This document shows, in pieces, positions 22,241-33,426 of a DNA stretch of 64,000 nt (positions are counted from its first letter, which is position 1; each line of letters opens with the position of its first letter). Location of the stretch: assembly GCA_019426215.1 (NCBI GenBank), contig CM033401.1, positions 21,333,134 to 21,397,133 of the forward strand, written 5' to 3'. The notes beneath the pieces are model-generated. The model was not told the DNA's origin. It made no database searches and saw only the letters and a list, made by a program, of their open reading frames with translations. A program made the position numbers and the translations under genes. Source of the DNA: Buddleja alternifolia (taxonomy: Eukaryota; Streptophyta; Magnoliopsida; Lamiales; Scrophulariaceae).

Positions 22241-24134
22241 ATTGTATGTCAAGTAACATATTGTATATCCGTGTGGATCCTCTTCCTCACAATCCATTCA
22301 TGTTCGATCTCCATCTTTTCAAAGCTTTTCGAATTTTGATTCTATTACCCGGAGGATACCTAATTTCAGTCAATCCTTCAATGTGCCAGAATTCTTGTCA
22401 TCGGTAGAGAGAATTGAAGGCAACACTCATAGGCCGCCGGATTTGCCATGCACGCTGGTCATGAGCGGTGAAACTCTAATGTCGGTAAAAGGATCATCCC
22501 CTCCCGATTCCGGATCTGCTGAAGGGGCTTTAAACCCAAAACAATGTCAAAATCAGCTATGTGGAACAACAGCGCCGCTAAAACTATCATCGCCGATATC
22601 CGAGCATCCATTGCTAGAGTTTGCTGATATGAATGGTAAGTCTTCTTTTACATGGCTTACAGCAGCACCACTAGTTGAGGCATCACATCTAGGGTTTGAC
22701 ACAAACCTTCAACCTCCAACTGCCGGAAAAAATATGAATACGCTAGCGACTAAGTATGCGCAACACCTGGTTTCTCCTTCATTGGACTAGGCAACTCTAC
22801 CTATTACAACCCGATTCGCAAACGTGGTTTCCTCTCCAAATCTATATAAAACCCATATAAATGGGAACTTAGGACCGATAGAATTGTTACCGCCGCCGGA
22901 AGATTTATTCAAGAATCAAGTCCAAGGCTCGAAGGATTGGACAGAGTCATCGATTGGCACATCATCAAATGGGCTTTCTATCAGAACAAATATGTCCACA
23001 ATAAGGCCGCTGGAGCCTAAGGTGGCACAAGTAGGGTTAGGTGATTTGACGAACGTCTCCAAGTCTACACAAATAACACCATCAATAGTGGATTTGACAG
23101 CAACAAAACCTCCAGCTTCTCTGTCATTTCTGGTTGGCAATGTACGAGTTGGGCCCAATTCAGCACAAAGAGCTAAACATCATTTTCTCATCTCTAAGCG
23201 TACAAACCTTCATTACGTACCGCCTGAAATCATAAACGGGAAAACATTTGTCCGACCTAAGTGGGAACATATTCAAGCAGGCATGCAGCGGTGGGTAAAT
23301 ACAGTGGTTGGCTACTTTATAGGTAAGAAACCTTACTTCATTGGTGTTAAGAAATATGTGTTATCAATTTGGAAGGGATTAATCGAAGTGAAAGCTACTA
23401 GTAGTGGCTTCTTTTTCTTTAAATTTGAAACCTATGATATGTTAAGTGAGGTACTAGAAGGTGGACCATGGATGTATGAAGGTCAATCTATATTACTTGA
23501 ACAATGGAAGGAGAGTATGACCCTTGAGAAAAAAGTTCATAAAGAGGTTCCCGTATGGGTTAAGTTAAGGCATCTCCCGACTGAATATTGGACTTTGGAT
23601 GGTCTAAGTACGGTTGCTAGTGCCATTGGAAGGCCTCTCTACTAGGATGCTTTTACTTTATTGATGGAACGAATTGACTATGCGAGAGTATGTGTTATTA
23701 TGATTGTAAATGCGGAGTTCCCTGGTGTTTATGTTGTTACCTTCTGTTAGTGGGGAATACAATGGTACAGCAAGGTTGATGTTGAATATGAATGGAAGCC
23801 ACCAATTTTCTCGACTTGCAGTTCTTTTGGTCATGTGGTGAAAAATTGTCCTACTTTAGTTAAGAAGAATGATAGCACTTTACCGGTTAAGATTTATGTT
23901 CCAAAACACAATGGACCGACTCATCCTTCTTCAGCAGAAACAAATTCTGATGAATGGCGAAGTGCACCATACTAGAAAGCTGGATCACACTTTAAGACGA
24001 ATAAGGTAGATGGAAATGAGATACAGGATGTTGTACCAATATCAAATAGTTTTGCGAATCTGGTGGATGAAATACTTAGTGATAATTACGCCTCAGATCA
24101 GGGCCCTATTAGTAAAGCAGCCCTTAAAATGTGA
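22241..24134 (+). pseudogene. LINE ORF1, near full length, with DUF4283 and zinc knuckle
   Basis: ORF1 probably starts at ATG 22383. The N-terminal 135 codons are low-complexity, rich in Pro, Ser and Leu, and end at a TAG (22788-22790). It resumes at 22824 for 273 codons: VGNVRVGPNSAQRAKHHF, GKTFVRPKWEHIQAG, then DUF4283 (VVGYFIGKKPYFIGVKKY, SSGFFFFKFET, LEGGPWMYEGQSILLEQW, LPTEYWTLDGLSTVASAIG), stopping at TAG 23643-23645 in place of the tyrosine-proline seen in relatives. After further breaks come RIDYARVC, VDVEYEWKP, a zinc knuckle with its first cysteine position displaced (CSSFGHVVKNCP), VKIYVPKHN, and the C-terminal block ANLVDEILSDNYASDQGPIS up to TGA near 24134. It is the best ORF1 in the window and is not followed by ORF2. 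Confidence 0.88.
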
Positions 24135-24329
24135 TTAAATGATACTAGTGGTTTTGTTGGAATATGCGATACGTGGTACTTGAGGTTTCTAGGTTCAACC
24201 CAAGGGTGTGGACCAATCGGGTGGAATTGTCTCTGTTGTTTTAGGTCTTCTATTTTCCGATCTTTTTCCTAGTTTGGTTAGGATGTTTTATCTTTTATTT
24301 TAAGGAAATTGAATTTTCCAAAAAAAAAT
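24135..24329 (+). mobile_element. LINE 3' tail with poly(A), directly after ORF1
   Basis: About 185 bp of non-coding sequence ending in CTTTTATTTTAAGGAAATTG and an A-run at 24319-24328. The antisense remnants at 1022 and 5476 end in a related tail (TTTTATTTTAATGCAATTGA on their sense strand). ORF1 is thus joined to the 3' end without endonuclease or reverse transcriptase. To the right lies ARP6 intron sequence, to the left repeat R2. Confidence 0.72.
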
Positions 24330-25795
24330 AATGAAATAACGAAAAGTTCAAGAAAAATAGTAAAATGCATTGGAAAAGTGAAAAATGTGGAGAAATATTT
24401 TTGTGCCCAATAAATAAATTGTTTCACTATTGAGAGTTACTTAAAAAAATAATGAATTTAATTGAAAAATATGAAAATGCCAAATAAGAGAAAAATACTA
24501 AATGTAATGGAAAATATTGAAGATACCATTTTTTGTCCAACAAATAATATTTCTATCCGTAAACTACTTTATCGGTAGTAAAAGTAGTGCAAAACTGGGA
24601 TTATTGAATATAATCAATATTGTCTTCAACCCTCCCAGCCACTAGGTATAAACTTTATTACTTCGTCTCTCACTATTTCCCTCTTTTGTCGTCATCATGT
24701 ATCTTACTTCCTTTTTCCGAAATAAAAAGCTTGAAACTCTAGGCCATCTAGTATTGAAAAAGAACTAAATTAGGTACAAATTTGTGTCCAGACTAATGTA
24801 TGCCAATAAACATGATATAATCCTTGAATAATCTATTCATTAATTTCAAAAGTGGAGATATTTCTTCTTTTTTTTTGGGTTAAAGGTTCAATTTCATTAT
24901 AAAGTAAAGAAGTACAAGGAAAGCGCATAAGGGAATGGCCATTACCGCACCAATGTAGCTAACACATACTAGCTACGCCAACATCCATGACAACCAAATA
25001 GAAAGAAAAAGTGGAAAAAAGTGGAGATATTTCTAAGACAAGCTTTTAATTACTAGGAAAATTACGGCATCAATGTCTTGTTGCTTACGCTCTAATCAGA
25101 CTTAATTTTTTTTATAAGTTGCGGTGTTTCAGATAGTGCTAACTTAAGAAATATGCTTTTAGTGACTAATAAAAGAAGCGACTCATAGTTTATGAATGAA
25201 GCATGTGCGTTATAGTTGAGACACTGATCAAATCTTAGGCTTAAATATGAAAAAGACAAAATATCAGTATGATATATCTTTCTTTTTCTATTAATCTTAA
25301 TTTTATTTACAGATTCATGTATGATTTGAACTTGGTACATAATAAACGCTTAAAAAGGTGACATTTTCTGTTGTCCATTGATGAGAGATAACAATATCGT
25401 TGAAAAAATAATTATATTTGAAATTTTCCGAACTAATACATTTAGTGTCATTACGTTCCTATTATTCATTTCTAGTTAAGAATCATGATTAACAAATGAA
25501 CTAAGGAAATATGAATTCACTCCTTTCTCATTCTTTGCAACATATCATCACGCATAGGATATGTTATACTAATATCATTCCTTTCCTATCTTCGTTCCAT
25601 TATTAATTCATTACATTTCGGTCAAATTATATTTCCTACATATCAATCGGGCCCTTTCACCTCTGTCATTTCTGGAAGATTAACCGTTAATGAAATATTA
25701 GGCATGACCCATAATATTGAATAAATGTGCATAATGTTGTAAAAGCAGGTCAAATGCACTCCTATAGAAAGAAAGAAAAATAGAAGAAGCAAATA
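24330..25795. repeat. Extra partial copy of the ARP6 large intron
   Basis: Collinear with 29220-30480, 43880-45170 and 60740-62040, which lie in the first large intron of the three ARP6 copies. At about 25796 it switches abruptly to the sequence upstream of ARP6. An intron fragment fused to the upstream region of the next copy is the expected junction of a tandem duplication. It carries a small antisense LINE tail at 24866-25016. Confidence 0.8.
24848..25034 (-). mobile_element. 151-bp LINE tail insertion with 18-bp target duplication
   Basis: The insert 24866-25016 is flanked by AAAAGTGGAGATATTTCT at 24848-24865 and 25017-25034. Other intron copies (for example near 29730) have the site once, uninterrupted. 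The insert starts with a T-run and its minus strand matches the LINE 3' UTR at 37350-37390 and 38313-38415. Poly(A) end, long direct duplication and extreme 5' truncation are the marks of target-primed reverse transcription by a LINE. Confidence 0.9.
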
Positions 25796-26160
25796 GCTCA
25801 TTTCGTCTGACACACGCATTAGACAAAACTCAAAATATAGATTAGGGAGACAAAATATAGGAAGACGAAATTCTAAAATGCGGACCCTATTGAGGGTAGA
25901 TGAAAACCACTATCATTACAGTGGATTGGGGTATTTATAATGGTGGGCAACATAGTAATTTTATGGGTGAGTTAAAATAACCAAAAGGGAATGGTTTATG
26001 GAACTCAGCGAGTTGAAATAGGCAAATTATATATCAGAATACGCAATGACCCATGAAAATCGCCCTACCAAACCAGCCGAAGAGGAGTTAGAACTAGTTA
26101 GAACTTAAGAAGTTAGAAATTGACACTACTAACACAGACGAAAAGTAAAAGAGAAAGAGG
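25796..26160 (+). promoter_or_regulatory. ARP6 upstream region, copy A
   Basis: Well conserved in copies B (42159-42518) and C (59023-59382). It contains a TATA-like TATTTATAA at 25932-25940, about 220 bp before the ATG, and a short frame before the ATG that is open in B and C. Presumed promoter plus 5' UTR; transcription start is not visible. Confidence 0.5.
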
Positions 26161-26815
26161 ATGTCTAACGTGGTGGTGGTAGACAACGGCAGGGGGCTAA
26201 TAAAAGCGGGCATCGGGGGAGAGCAGGACCCAACAAGCGTTATCCCTAACTACACAGCCCGCCCACCTTCCTCAAAGAAATGGGTTGTCGCGGGCGAAGA
26301 AGGCCTCCCCTCCGCCACTCTCTGTCGTCCATTCGACCAGGCACATCATCAATCCCGACCTCCAGTCCTCTATCTGGTCTCACCTCTTCACCAACCTCCT
26401 CAAAATTCATCATCCCCCCAACAGCTCCCTCATCCTCACCCAACCCCTCTTCACTCTCCCTTCCATTCAACGATCCATCGATAAAATCGTGTTCGAGGAA
26501 TTCAATTTCAGAGCCCTTTTCGTCTCCGATTCCCCGTCTCTGGTGTATTTGTACGAAGCCTCCAGGAGACCCTACGGCTTGGTTTCCAAAGCCCAATGTA
26601 GTTTAGTGGTGGACTCGGGTTTTAGCTTCACCCACGCCGCCCCTGTTTTGCAGAATTTCATGTTGAATTACGGAGTCAAGTGGCATTGACATCTAAACGA
26701 GTTGGTGAGTTACAGGAGTGTGAATATGATAGATGAGAGATTTATTACGTATGATGTCAAGGAGAAGCTTTGCTTTGTTTCTCTTCAACTCCAAAGGGAC
26801 TTAAACATTGTCAGG
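26161..26815 (+). pseudogene. ARP6: ARP6 first exon, copy A (broken)
   Basis: ARP6 is the plant actin-related protein that works in the nuclear SWR1 complex, which places histone H2A.Z in chromatin. Its N-terminal actin-fold start is clear: MSNVVVVDNGRGLIKAGIGG, then DPTSVIPNYTARP. A one-base loss near 26330-26345 shifts the frame. The second frame gives HIINPDLQSSIWSHLFTNLL, TLPSIQRSIDKIVFEEFNF, YLYEASRRP and QCSLVVDSGFSFTHAAPVLQ. About 30 bp including the conserved RIDLGGKAL block is missing near 26690, and ELVSYRSVNMIDERF and VKEKLCFVSLQLQ follow. Unlike B and C this copy keeps the YEASRRP codon intact. No later exons are linked to it, because a LINE follows at 32460. Confidence 0.92.
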
Positions 26816-26903
26816 TCCCTCCCTCCCTCCCTCTACTACTAATGCTATGCTACTACCACTATTCTTCTTCAACTTATTTGGAATTTGCAAATTGCCTTAA
26901 CGT

Positions 26904-28641
26904 TTCACTGATAAGAAGCGTTTTTACGTGTTTTTAAGCCCGTGGAAATTATCCTATGGATTCGTTTATTGCCTAAATCATGCCACATTTGTGTTTAATC
27001 GGGGTGTTAAGTGATTACAAGTGATAAACGAGAGCACACGAAGAAAAGGGGCGAAAAACGACGTATAAAACAAGTTTTGACCAGGATGCTTCGCACCTCC
27101 ATGCCCAAGCGCTCCTCAGACCACACCCAGGTGCCCATGATATCCAATTTTGAAGATTTGCTTCAGCCATCCACGCCTAGGCGCCATTTGCCCACGCCTG
27201 GGCGCGTATCTGCATTACATTCCACGGTTGAGCTCTATTTTCGTATGTTTAGAGACCGAATTGGATGAAGTGCCCTTATACAAAGTTGTAGATTGATGTC
27301 TTAGATTCAAGTGGAGACTTGAATCATCCAAATCAGAGATCTGTGGAGAGAGTTATGAAGGAAATACGATTGTTGCGCAGGACAGAGGCGAATACGCTCA
27401 AACATCCTGCTGCCCATGCCTAGGCGTGGTTATGGCGACACCTGGGCGTGGTCACTTCCGGAATTTGATGTCTTTTAGCCAAAGTTCAGCATTTTATGGT
27501 GGGTAGGAATCATTTTTAGCCAAATTTCAGCACATGTGTTGGGAGGTTGTCTTAAGTGTGTTTCTTGGTTGGCATGCTTTATAGGAATTTTATAATACAT
27601 GCTTTAGAGTTTAATAAGGGTAATGGAAGACACACTAGGGGGACAAACATAAGAGGGAGGAGAATATACACCTATAAAGACTATCATTTCTTGTATTCTT
27701 CATCATCAATGGGAAAGGGGGGTAACCGATCATAAGGAAGAGAGAGAGGGAGAGTTTTGATTCTTGATTGATCATCATTCTTGGAAGAGGAAGATGAAGA
27801 AAGATTAACTTGGAGAAGGAAGATTCAACCTAAAGATTCATCATCATTCACTTTTGAGGGAGTTTTAATAGCTTTTCATTTCATTTATGTCTATGAATAT
27901 GTATATGAATCCATTTATGTTTTTCATATTATCAATTATGAACTCATAAGACTAGGACCATGTAAGGCCAAATTGTGATTTATACTTGTAATAGAGGATT
28001 GTTGTGGTTATTCTTATATTGTTATGTGATGTGAATTTTTGTTTTTACCTATCTTGCATATACTTGATCACTATATGTTAGAATCTTATGCATATGAATA
28101 TTTCGAGAGAAAAATGACTTAGGGTGCAAGAAATTCACATTATGACCCGCAACTAATGAGGAATTGCCCTAGAAATAGGTAAAGATTCCAGGGTGAAGTT
28201 GTTCGATTTAAATCGAGTGAGCTCTAGTACGTTAATGCATATTTAGTGGTTAGATTTCTGGGTAAATATACTTAGGAAATCACAATCTAAGCATAGGAGT
28301 TTAGCGCGAGACATCGGTTATTCTTTACCCTAGGAGTTTTCACCATAACAATATAAGCGCAATCCTTCAACGATAACCTTTATAAGTATAATTGACCAAT
28401 TTGGACCTAGCATGTGCCTTAGTCTCCCTTTATATTTGGTTTTAATCATTTACGTAACCTCGTTCTTATTGTGCGCATTTTACACTCAATTTACTTTTAT
28501 TGTAGTTGTTCTTTGTAAATCATAAACTAGAATTCAAGTCTCCGTGGTTCGGCAACCCGGACTTCTAATTGTCCACTTTTATTACTACACACGACTAGTG
28601 CACTTGCTACCAAGCACGTTAGCTTTTAGCATGTCATTCAC
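26904..28641. mobile_element. Solo LTR, 1,728 bp, with 5-bp target duplication
   Basis: Element 26909-28636 starts TGATAAGAAGCG and ends AGCATGTCA (TG...CA), flanked by TTCAC at 26904-26908 and 28637-28641. ARP6 copies B and C have the site empty (AACGTTTCACCTTAGC at about 43287 and 60151). No internal domain remains, so it is a solo LTR left by recombination between two LTRs. Length and the TGATAAG start resemble long LTRs of Ty3/Gypsy elements of the Tat/Athila type, an inference only. The frames at 27011-27268 and 27781-27978 lie inside it and have no recognised product. Confidence 0.9.
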
Positions 28642-30997
28642 CTTTGCACTTACTTGCACATGCTGTTTTTGAATGACTAGTTGCACAACACACTTTCTAA
28701 AACCGTGCGGGAGTGAATGAAACCTTATCATGTCCAACCTTATTTTGAGTCCATTTAGATAATATGCCTTATATCTTTAGTGCCCGATGGTATGCTGGAA
28801 AGGGCTGAGAATGGAATAGACATTGCTAAAACTATGTATGGTTTGTCGGTATGCTGGAATGGTTTAATAATGGCTTCGGTATTTTGGAGTTCATTCCCAA
28901 AATTATGTATAGTTATCGGTATGCTCCAATGGGTTTGATAATGGAATGGGCATTACGGAGTTCATTCCTTTAACTATGTTTGCTATGCTTTAGTGTTAGG
29001 AATGTATATTCCCATAGGAAACCCTTATCTCCAAAGTTGGAACGGGTTACCTTCCCTCCCATGGGATTAGCATTCTTAATCCATTATATAATCAAACTTA
29101 TATTTTCTTGTGACAAAATTATCCTCCCAAACCTAATAAAAGTGTCTTAAGAAATCGACAAAAAAATTATTTTCTGTATTGTACATATATTAATATAAAT
29201 TAATTTAAGAATAACAGAAATAACAAAAAGTACAAGAAAAATAGTAAAATCCATTGGAAAAGTGAAAAATGTGGAAAAATATTTATGTGCCAAATAAATA
29301 ATTGTTTCACTATTGAGAGTTACTTTAAAAGTAATGAATTTAATTGAAAAATATGAAAATGGCAAATAAGAGAAAAATACTAAATGTAATGGAAAATATT
29401 GGGGATACAATTTTTAGTCTAACAAATAATAGTTCTATCCTTAAACTACTTCATCAATAGTAAAGGTAATGCAAAACTAGGATTATTGAATATAATCAAT
29501 ATTATCTTCACCCTCCTAGCCACTAGGTATGAACTTTATTACTTCGTCTCTCACTATTTCCCTCTTTTGTCGTCATCATGTATCTTACTTCCTTTTTCCG
29601 AAATAAAAAGCTTGAAACTCTAGGCCATCTAGTATTGAAAAAGAACTAAATTAGGTACGATTTTGTGTCTAGACTATGTATGCCAATAAACATAATATAA
29701 TCCTTGAATAATCTATTCATTAATTTCAAAAAGTGAAGATATTTCTAAGATAAGGTTTTAATTATGAGAAAAATTGCGGCATCAATGTCTTGTTGCTTAC
29801 GCTCTAATCAAACTTTGTTTTTTTTATAAGTTGCGGTGTTTAAGATAGTGCTAACTTTAGAAATATACTTTTAGTGACTAATAAAAGAAGCGACTCATAG
29901 TTTATGAATGAAGCATGTGCTTTATAGTTGAGACACTGATCAAATCTTAGGCTTAAAATATTAAAAAGACAAATATCAGTATGATATATCTTCCTTTTGT
30001 TATTAATCTTAATTTTATTTACAGATTCATGTACGATTTGAACTTGGTACGTAATAAATGCTTAAAAAGGTGACATTTTCTGTTGTCCATTGATGAGAGA
30101 TAACCATATAGTTGAAAAAATAATTATTTTTTAAATTTTTTGAACTAATACATTTAGTGTCATTACGTTCCTACTATTCATTTCTAGTTAAGAATCATGA
30201 TTAACAAATGAACTAAGGAAATATGATTTCTCTCATTTCTCATTCTTTGCAACATATCCTCACGCGTAGGATATGTTATACTAGTGTCATTCCTTTCCTA
30301 TCTTCATTCCATTGTTAATTCATTACATTTCGGTCTAATTACATTTCCTACATATCAATCGGGCCCTTTTACCTCTGTAATAACCGTATTAGGCAAGACC
30401 CATAATAATGAATAAATGTGCATAATGTTGTAAAAGCAGGTCAAATGCACTCCTATAGAAAGAAGGAAAAATAGAAGAAGAAACAGAATGCATTAACTTC
30501 TTGAAGAGCAAGAATTATGGTATACTATGCAATTTGGGAATGTGTACATGGATTTAGAGGCTCATGTTGGCTAGTATACCTTTTGTAACAGAGAATTTTT
30601 GGCACCACCATCTTCTAGAAGACTTGCGAGTTCATAATCTGGTGCTCATGGAGCTATGTGAATTTGTGGTAGTTGGATTGACAAGTTAGATAGGGTGGCT
30701 AAATGTTCAAAGTGACAGAGCATGTTTGCTAAAGGTTGCTTCTCATGAAAAATTAAGTTGGAAAAAGATGGAAGCTTAGATGCTTTCTACGACTTTGACA
30801 TTTTTATATATATATTGAACTTCAGTTAGAGAATTATACTTTCATGAAGTTCTTCCTCTTTTACTCTTTGATTAAAGGCTATCATTAATTTAATTAAAAA
30901 ATTTATAAAATTGACAATAAGACAAACATTATTTTTTAATTAATCATGATATAATTAATTTGTCTTTGTTCATTGTTCAAGTCTTTATTACTCTTGA
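28642..30997 (+). other. ARP6 large intron, copy A
   Basis: Collinear with 43290-45650 (B) and 60155-62520 (C), with scattered substitutions and small indels. No genes. Contains the three-unit minisatellite at 28786-28995. The minus-strand frame 29147-29410 is a chance frame in AT-rich DNA. Confidence 0.75.
28786..28995. repeat. Three-unit minisatellite, about 70-bp period, copy A
   Basis: Three tandem units of about 70 bp, each with TGCTGGAATGG-like and GAGTTCATTCCCAAAACTAT-like blocks. Present at the same intron position in B (43432-43656) and C (60296-60520), so older than the gene duplications. It may be an expanded part of a MITE, because GGAATG and CATTCC motifs recur around it. Confidence 0.75.
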
Positions 30998-32155
30998 AAT
31001 AAATTAGGACAAATGTCAGTTATAGTCCCTAAAGTATTCAATTTGTCTCATTTACGTCCCTAAACTAAAATTTGTTACGCTATCGTCCTTAAAGTAATAA
31101 TTTTGTCTCACTTTAGTCCTTTTAGGTCAAAATTGAACCTAAAGTAAGGGTAAAATGGTAAAATTAAGTTTTTTTGTCTTTTTTTGGGAATTTTTTGGAG
31201 CTTCTCGGCTGTGCAGACAGTTGTGCGCGTTTTCACGAGAAAATTCATAACCCATTGTAGAAAGCTCGAATTCATGAACCATTTTCTTCCCATGAAATTA
31301 CACACATAGGTCTATCCACACATATATCGCACATAATCAGGAGATGTCTAGAACAAAGCAGTTTTGTATTCAAAGTTAGAGAAAAATCTGTCGGCTGTAC
31401 AGACAGCTGTGCGCGTCTTTACAAGAAAATTCATAACTCATTGTAGAAATCTCGGATTCATGAACCGTTTTCTTCCCATGAAACTAAACACATAGGTCTA
31501 TCCACACATATATTTCACATAATCAGGATATGTCTAGAACAAAGCAGTATTGTATTCAAAGTTAGCATCAAGACTACAGATTTTTTACTAACTTTGAATA
31601 CAAAACTGCTTTCTTCTAAACATATCCTGATTATGTGAAATATATGTGTGGATAGCCCTATGTGTTTAGTTTCATGGGAAGAAAACGGTTCATGAATCCG
31701 AGATTTCTACAATGAGTTATGAATTTTCTTGTATAGACGCGCACAGTTATGTGTACAGCCGACAGATTTTTCTCTAACTTTGAATACAAAACTGCTTTGT
31801 TCTAGACATCTCCTGATTAGGTTCGATATATGGGTGGATAGCCCTATGTGTCTAGTTTCATGGGAAGAAAACGGTTCATAAATTCGAGCGTTTTACAATG
31901 AGTTATGAATCTTTTCGTGAAGACGCGCACAGCTGTCTGCACAGCCGAGAAGCTCCAAAAAATTCCCAAAAAAGGACCAAAAAACTTAATTTTACCATTT
32001 TACCCTTACTTTAGGTTCAATTTTGACCTAAAAGGACTAAAGTGAGACAAAATTATTACTTTAGGGATGTGAGTGTAACAAATTTTAGTTTAGGTACGTA
32101 AGTGAGACAAATTGAATACTTTAGGGACTATAAGTGACATTTGTCCAATAAATTT
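30998..32155. mobile_element. Fold-back Mutator-like element, 1,140 bp, 9-bp target duplication
   Basis: The element 31007-32146 begins GGACAAATGTCAGTTATAGT and ends with the inverted form ACTATAAGTGACATTTGTCC. The inverted arms run almost to the centre (about 31566-31585), so each arm is about 550 bp. Each arm holds two direct copies of a block of about 180 bp (left arm about 31200-31380 and 31381-31566), mirrored in the right arm. Flanks are AATAAATTA (30998-31006) and AATAAATTT (32147-32155), a 9-bp duplication with one mismatch; B and C have the empty site near 45645. A 9-bp duplication with long inverted repeats points to the Mutator superfamily. It has no coding capacity. Confidence 0.88.
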
Positions 32156-32459
32156 ATATCATTATATTAGTGTTTATCTATACATTGTTTAAGATAAATA
32201 CGTGATATCTAATAATATTATCAACGTTGGTAACGGTAAACGAACAAAATTTGTTGAGGAATGCAAATAATAAAAATAATTTATAGTCACTAATAAGGTT
32301 TAGGATAATAGCAAATATAATTATTGTTATTATTCGTTTGTTAAATCTGTACTATATATATTTATTATTCAATTCTTCAAGTTTTCATAAGTGATTAATC
32401 AATATACGACCTCTGTCCCGAATAGAATTGAATGTTCAGTAGATATTGTTAACCAATCA
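32156..32459 (+). other. ARP6 intron, copy A, last part before the LINE
   Basis: Collinear with 45650-45965 in copy B up to TTGTTAACCAATCA. At 32460 the ARP6 sequence ends and LINE sequence begins; copy A does not resume afterwards. Confidence 0.7.
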
Positions 32460-33426
32460 CAATCATCATAAAGGAATCCGATTCAAACTTAAAGAAGTAG
32501 AACCCATTGGACATGGATTTTACTTCTCTTAAGTCATTTCCAAACCGAGAAAGCATAATTCTTGATAGCCATAAACGATAACTTCTTACCAAGAAAATAC
32601 CCAATAGCCGTGTGCTCCCATCTTTTCCTTCCTTCTTGAGCCATCTCCCACGTCGGACGAACGAAGACATTACCATTAATAGTTTCAGGTTTAATATGTC
32701 GAAGAGTAGTTCAAGAAGATGAAGAGAATGAATTCATAAAATCAGCATTTCGATTAGTATTCACATTAACATTACCAAAGAATATGTGGTCATTAGATGG
32801 ATTGAGAGAAGGGAAAGAAATCCTTTCCAAATCTATCGAGATTCCTTCCTTTTGTGCAAGATTTGATGTCTCCTCAATCAAAGGAGCCTTATTCTTTTCA
32901 TGTATGGACGAAAATAATGTTACCTTGGTGTTGTTATTTTCGTCCACCTCCACCATTGATGAAGAATCACCAGCCATATCACCATATTTATGCCCTCCAT
33001 TTAATTTTTCACGAATTAAAACGGGTGAGGGAACTATATCTGCAAATTTTGAATTGTTTTGTAGATCCGATAATGGAGATTGATTTGTAAGCCGATCTTG
33101 ATACATCCGGAGATGGAGTTGTACGAAATTCTTCCTCTTTACCATCATAACCATCAACCCTTTTAACCAAATTTAAGAAATCAAAAATCTTAAAACTTTG
33201 ATCAAAAGACGAAACACGTCAAGTAATAGTTTCAAAATCAGGTGAGAATCGTTGTAAGGAAGGAGAGTTTGCATGAAATAATGATGAAGAAGATGAAAAC
33301 AAACCACATGTAGATGATGAATTAGCCATGAACTCACTAGAAAATTCAAAAAAGTTTAGATGAAAACAAACCACATGAATTGAAGCACTGGTTTTGGCTT
33401 TCCAAAAATTATATATTTTTTTAAAT
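32460..33426 (-). pseudogene. Inverted 5' part of a LINE: ORF1 N-terminus and half of DUF4283
   Basis: Read on the minus strand from about 33329: MANSSSTCGLFSSSSSLFHA begins ORF1. A Ser/Asn-rich linker follows with frame breaks, then ISIDLERISFPSLNPSNDHI and FGNVNVNTNRNADF. The first half of DUF4283 comes next (VMSSFVRRGRW, LGIFLVRSYRLW, NGFYFFKFESDSFMM) and ends abruptly at 32460. The rest of ORF1 and all of ORF2 continue on the plus strand from 33427. The missing part is the second half of DUF4283. This order and orientation is what twin priming during LINE insertion produces: 5' piece inverted, with loss at the switch point. Confidence 0.85.

Noticed and set aside
26246..26596. Minus-strand frame of 116 codons opposite ARP6 exon 1 (and similar at 42522 and 59386)
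   Set aside because: Mirror frame of a GC-rich coding exon; it has no recognised domain and the sense strand clearly codes for ARP6.
26280..26606. Pro/Ser-rich frames overlapping ARP6 exon 1 (also 42571, 59435)
   Set aside because: Alternative frames of the same exon, explained by its base composition.
27011..27268. Basic 85-codon frame as a gene
   Set aside because: It lies inside the solo LTR and shows no family.
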